DNA of 64,000 bases from Monilinia fructicola. Taxonomy: Eukaryota; Ascomycota; Leotiomycetes; Helotiales; Sclerotiniaceae. The notes beneath the pieces are model-generated. The model searched no databases, was not told the origin of the DNA, and saw only the letters and a list, made by a program, of their open reading frames with translations. Numbering within the stretch: position 1 is the stretch's first letter; the number at the start of each line of letters is the position of its first letter. The translations under genes and the position numbers were made by a program. The stretch lies in NCBI GenBank assembly GCA_008692225.1, contig VICG01000005.1, positions 1,397,001 through 1,461,000 of the forward strand, written 5' to 3'. This document shows, one piece after another, positions 59,523 through 64,000 of this stretch.

Positions 59523-62058
59523 ATTGACTCTATATTAATTTATGTCGGTGTGTATGTATCGAATGTGGGGTATTTTTGATGTCGTCACCATCACTCACTG
59601 ACAACGATACTGTCGATATTGATTGTACTGGATTATTGGTATAATTAATACCAAGTCGACTAAAACAAAGAGGAATAATAACTAAATGATCCTTTGAACT
59701 TTGATGGTTTTTGATGAAGAGATAGAGGAAAATTAAATCAAGCAGATCAAGGCATATTCTATTAGTAGTCGCCTCTCATTCATCTGGGACAGTACGTCTT
59801 TTATATAGATAAACAATAAAAATTCAACCATTGGAGCACATCATAATTCAAGTTATTGACGGGATGAACTGCTTACCGGGCCCGATATCATGGCTCAGAC
59901 TCACGGAAAGAGTCATGCAAACTGTGATTTTCCTTCATGTGTATGTAGGTGATGTCCAACGTTCACTTGAGTTCAAAAGTTGTGCACAAATCAACAAAGA
60001 TCCGAGATGGAATATCTAATCAGTCCTAGGTAACATCTAGTTAACCTCTTTCATCTTGGTGGGGAATTTCGTCCCAATAATCGAAACTTGGAAAATGGAG
60101 ATAACTATTGCCGATCTTGGTATCTTACTAAGGGGTTTCCTTCTAGAAAATTTGGACAGGACATGAGAAGAAGACTTGGAAAACTGTCTGTACGGTGACA
60201 AAAGGTATGATTAATTTGGATTCTTCCAATAGAATTTACGTATAGATATAGGTTGGGCGAGAGGATAGCTTCTTCGACCTCTATCAATTTCGTAAAACAT
60301 TGTTGCCTTCTCAACAAAGAACTGGAACCGCTACTTCGCCAGTCGAGGCGTGTTTTCCTGTTCCCAACTTCATTCAAATATTCATGTCGAGTGTAGGTGA
60401 CCCTCCATGGCTTTGCTCCGTATCCGTGACCAATTAGATACAAATAACCAAGTAAGAAAAAAGTTATGTGGATGGAGGAGTCATCTCAAATTCCGCTCCA
60501 CCATTCTCGGTGGATGAAGAGCATTCCTTGAACTAATAAACGATGGCAAATTATTAATATATGACGGGGATGTAACCTTACTTTTGATAATGCAGTTGAT
60601 AAGTTTTGTTAGTAGTTGGTGAATTCTAGAAGATAGTTGTTGTCGAGTATCTTGTCAACCCCTTCACCAAATCTCGTTTGTTTACCACTCAACTGGAGGT
60701 GGAAGATCTACACATGGATTCCTATAGGCTCACCGGCACTCGATAGATACCCAGCATGATGACGAAATCACTTAGATAGCCATAATGATACCACGTAAAA
60801 CCCTTTAGTTCTAATTCAATCTCTTCTTTTACATAAAATTATGCTATGGCATAAATATTATCCGGTTCCCCGTTGTCCATTCTCCATTCTCCATTGTCCG
60901 TCTAGATTAAGACTACCTAGGTAATGATCCTCTCGGATTCGGATGAAGTTTTTCGACCCGTATTAGAATGCAAGATGACTGCATTGTTCCAGGCTCGGAG
61001 TTCTTCTTCTTATACATCACTCATATCAAGCATAAATTCTGTGCATAACTTTCTCCAATGATATATTTCAAAGGTGGATCTCCACTCAATAGGGCTGACG
61101 CTGACGCTGACAACGACACGCACATATACCTGCATACAGCCGCTGACGAGGCCAATGATAATCGATTCAACGAAACCTCCAAACTGCTGTGCGCTCAACT
61201 GCAGTGAGTTTGAGTAAAATATTTGCCAAGCCTTTAGCCAGCTCGAGATTTAACCTTCAATATCTTTCTTTCCAGCAATGATCAGCCATTTACATCTGCC
61301 TAGACACAGACTCAAAGCTACAATTAACCCTCGAGTGTCCGCTCAATTCCCAATCGATATATCTTTCAATAACCTTGGAAGCCCTCTCAGCCTCCATCAC
61401 CTTCCATCCAAATTCGATCAATGATTGTATTTATTTTCACCACGCCGCTCTCTTTCGCCGTTCGCGAAAGGAATCAATCAAATTCTGGTAATGGCTCTGG
61501 ATGTTGGCCATAACGAAGTAGGATGAATCACATTATATCGTGATGAGACGCATGCTTTGAAGCTTTATTTCAAAAAATAGTCGCTTTGACTTGATCGCGA
61601 TGAGGAATTTCAGGTCAAGCAACCTCCATGACCAATTATATCACATGATTAAGGATGCATCTACCATCACATGACTATAGAGGCATTCTTTTGAATATCA
61701 AGGATGATATAGAGGGATGAGAATCAAAATCTAAAAAACAGAAACGAAGAAAAACAAAAGATAAAAAGAAAGGAAAAGGGTCAAAATATTCGCAATTACA
61801 ATGCTACAATTGCTTTTTAAATGACAGTTGCTATGCATTGCGTTTTGAAACAAGGATTTCCCTTTCAAACCTCAGCGCCGTGTTCACCGTGCATCGTGTG
61901 CTTGCTTGACAGCATGAAACCACATTCCACTCAAATCTACTTCGAAATCAAAATGTATTGAAAAGAAAATGTTTTATTCTTTTCTTCTTATAATATCTTT
62001 ATCTCCTTCCAATATTTCAATATTTCACATCTCAATCAAGTCGTTGGGGATTCAGCAA
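59523..62058. other. Divergent intergenic region
   Basis: Holds the upstream regions of the ABC transporter (-) and of the gene at 62059 (+), plus short frames (such as 60105-60443, minus) with no motif. No repeat or RNA gene recognised. Confidence 0.55.
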
Positions 62059-63744
62059 ATGGCAAACCACGTATATCATGAACTCCCAGCGGAGCCAATC
62101 GATGTCGTAACCGAGCCACTTGATCAGGAACAACAAAATCAACAACCACCACCACCACCACCACCACCATCACCACCAAAAGCACCACAACCGCCACAAC
62201 CACTACCACAACAACAACAACAAAAACCACCTTCATTGCCCCCGAGGAATCATTCCACTCCTCCACCAGATGTCGACGAACCATCAACAATTCGAGGTGT
62301 TCCTGGAGATGATCCATCTGTTATTCCCTTACCCCTATTCACACGACGATCTAAATCGAATCTCTTGAGTCAATCATCAGATGATATCACCCAAAATACT
62401 GCACGACCATCTCATCCCAATCGACCTAACATCTCTACAAATGTGTCGTCAGAAACCAATACCTCTGATGTCCCCCCACCTCTTCCTGGCAACAGACCAG
62501 ACCCAAATCTCAACACAGGCCCCGCACTTCCACCTCGAAGAATTTCTCAATACAACCCGAATGAAGTACATTATACCCGAGATCCCCATAGAGTCATCGC
62601 ATATCTCATACCTCTTCCCAAGCCAATCAACGTTTCTGATGCTGAATTTCCTCAGGTTCGTTAACCTATAAGTCCACATTAGAAATTTTCTAATGTTCAA
62701 TCAGCGCTACCTAATCTACACACCACCCGCAGCTCATCTTCTCAAGCCAGCTGAAGGAATCAAAGAGGGAAAGCGCCATAAAGGGAAACGTTTCTGGCAG
62801 CGCGAAGTTAGTCCACTTCATCTTCAATTTAAATCCAGTGGAAATCACATGACCTATAGCTTATTATCTTTCTAATCTAGGTCAAAAAAGCCAAAACGTA
62901 TGATGGCAAGACGATGAGTCTCAAAGGCCTCCATAGCAAAACTACCCGAGGGGTGGTTTGGGGAATTAACTCGATCAAAAACACCGATATAACATTTCTC
63001 AACCGCGTGCCCCGAAAAGGTACTTGCTCTTTTCTGCCCTAAATCTAACTCAAGTCTCCAACTAATTTTTCTCAAGAAATTGAAGAACTCCACATAGTTT
63101 ATCCACCATCTATTCCCTTCTCCCCCATTGATCTCCGCCAGCAGTTCATCTCCCAAATGAATCGTACCAAATCCCGCGCAAAGAAACACGCCGCAATTTC
63201 TACGCTCCTCCTCCTCCCCACACTTTTAATAGACACATTTGCTGCTGTTATCTGGCCTTTCGGGGGTCTCTTTGAAGTAGATGCCGTTTGGGCATTCACC
63301 TCTGTTCGAGGCTATCTTGTTTCGCGCTCCGTGACCAAACGTTTGACCTCTCAAGACACCATACACGATCATGAGCAAATGACTGTCCAGGACCGGGAAT
63401 TATATCTCCGGTTTCAGAAAAGTGATGAAGTGAGAATGTTAGAGCGATATGTCAAGGAGCTTTGTCACAAAAGGAATCCGGCAAGATTTGCAAGTGCAGG
63501 CGTCCCGCCAACGGAAACAGAGGTTTTGAAAGCGATGGGGTGGGAGGCGGATATGAGGGGAAGGGTGAAGAGTGGAGAGAGGGGAGGTATGCCTGAGGGT
63601 GGTGTGAGAGATTGGGAGGATGAGAGGTGGCAGGAGCGGGAAGCGAAGGATGATTTATTGGGGGTACTGGGAAAGGGGGCAAAGAGTTGGGATGGCTGGT
63701 GTAAAAAGTGGGAGAAGAATCCGAAGAAGATGGACAAGAAGTGA
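62059..63744 (+). CDS. Conserved-looking fungal protein, polyproline N-terminus and a hydrophobic segment
   Basis: Four exons, 62059-62655, 62705-62806, 62881-63019 and 63077-63744, joined in frame to 501 residues; introns are 49, 74 and 57 nt. An upstream in-frame ATG at 61969 would add a hydrophobic 30-residue leader; I prefer 62059. Residues 30-100 are rich in Pro and Gln (PQ-rich runs), followed by Ser/Asn/Pro-rich sequence to about 190. The rest is ordered: RYLIYTPPAAHLLKPAEG, GKRFWQRE, SLKGLHSKTTRGVVWGINS, FSPIDLRQQFISQMNRTKS. A hydrophobic stretch at about 318-343 (AAISTLLLLPTLLIDTFAAV) may be a membrane segment. The C-terminus is charged. I do not recognise a named family; function unknown. 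Confidence 0.8.
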
Positions 63745-64000
63745 CGTGTGGTGAGTAAATGATTTAATGGAAAGAGGTTAGTGATGCGGGGCTTAATGAT
63801 ATATATCTGGTCAGAGGTGTTGGTTGGTTTGTTTATTTTCTAGCTTCTTGGAGTTGATTGATTAGGCAAGGCTGTAAATGATGGAGCGTGTCACGAGTTA
63901 CTGTGATACGGGTGGGATTTGATCATTTATCAAGGTTATCGAAACGCATCACAGAAACAGTAAACAGTCAATTAAACGAGGTCGATCTATTAGACAAGAT
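63745..64000. other. 3' flank of last gene
   Basis: No feature seen. Confidence 0.6.

Noticed and set aside
60105..60443. 112-codon minus-strand frame
   Set aside because: No motif or splice support.

Overview
The window is nuclear DNA of a filamentous ascomycete (Pezizomycotina). The genes have short GT-AG introns (mostly 48-75 nt). The gene set includes a Zn2Cys6 regulator, a PDR-type ABC transporter, a DHA1-type MFS pump, histone H2A.Z, Hsf1 and a CWC27 cyclophilin. There is also an extremely AT-rich transposon island of the kind left by repeat-induced point mutation (RIP). The overall look (protein sequences, very microsatellite-rich intergenic DNA, AT-rich island) fits Leotiomycetes best, but that placement is an inference.

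Layout. 1-3886: gene-free, packed with simple repeats, then a PIN4/Cip2-like RRM+R3H RNA-binding protein (3887-5970, +). CWC27 spliceosomal cyclophilin (7591-9174, +). Heat shock factor HSF1 (11612-13938, +) with three apparent one-base insertions. A sparse 6-kb gap. A Zn2Cys6 regulator (19865-21992, +) and a 2EXR-type protein (23236-24045, -). An uncharacterised fungal protein with a Cys/His N-terminal motif (26516-27928, +), convergent with three-exon H2A.Z (28440-29330, -). A possible 54-residue gene (31039-31203, -) and a GC-rich cysteine-rich protein (32267-33340, -). A decayed cytochrome P450 (about 34.17-35.77 kb, -) next to an intact MFS transporter (36433-38088, -).

39.76-44.35 kb is the AT-rich island. 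A roughly 2.0-kb TIR element contains a 797-bp TIR element. A second, inverted copy of the 797-bp element lies at 43056-44020. That second copy is interrupted by a 162-bp solo LTR with a perfect 5-bp target duplication; the LTR is not AT-drifted, so it is younger. 44.4-54.5 kb is mostly repeats, with a 195-bp MITE (49710-49904) and a possible small secreted protein (51108-51308). The right side holds an eight-exon, 1545-residue PDR/ABCG transporter (54499-59522, -) and a four-exon fungal protein with a polyproline N-terminus and one hydrophobic stretch (62059-63744, +).

Functionally, the left half is housekeeping (RNA binding, splicing, heat-shock transcription, variant chromatin). The middle and right are accessory (regulator, P450 relic, two efflux pumps, transposons). 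No complete biosynthetic cluster is visible. Five apparent +1 frame breaks, three of them in HSF1 and one each in PIN4 and the 2EXR gene, look more like assembly overcalls than biology, but they are worth checking.
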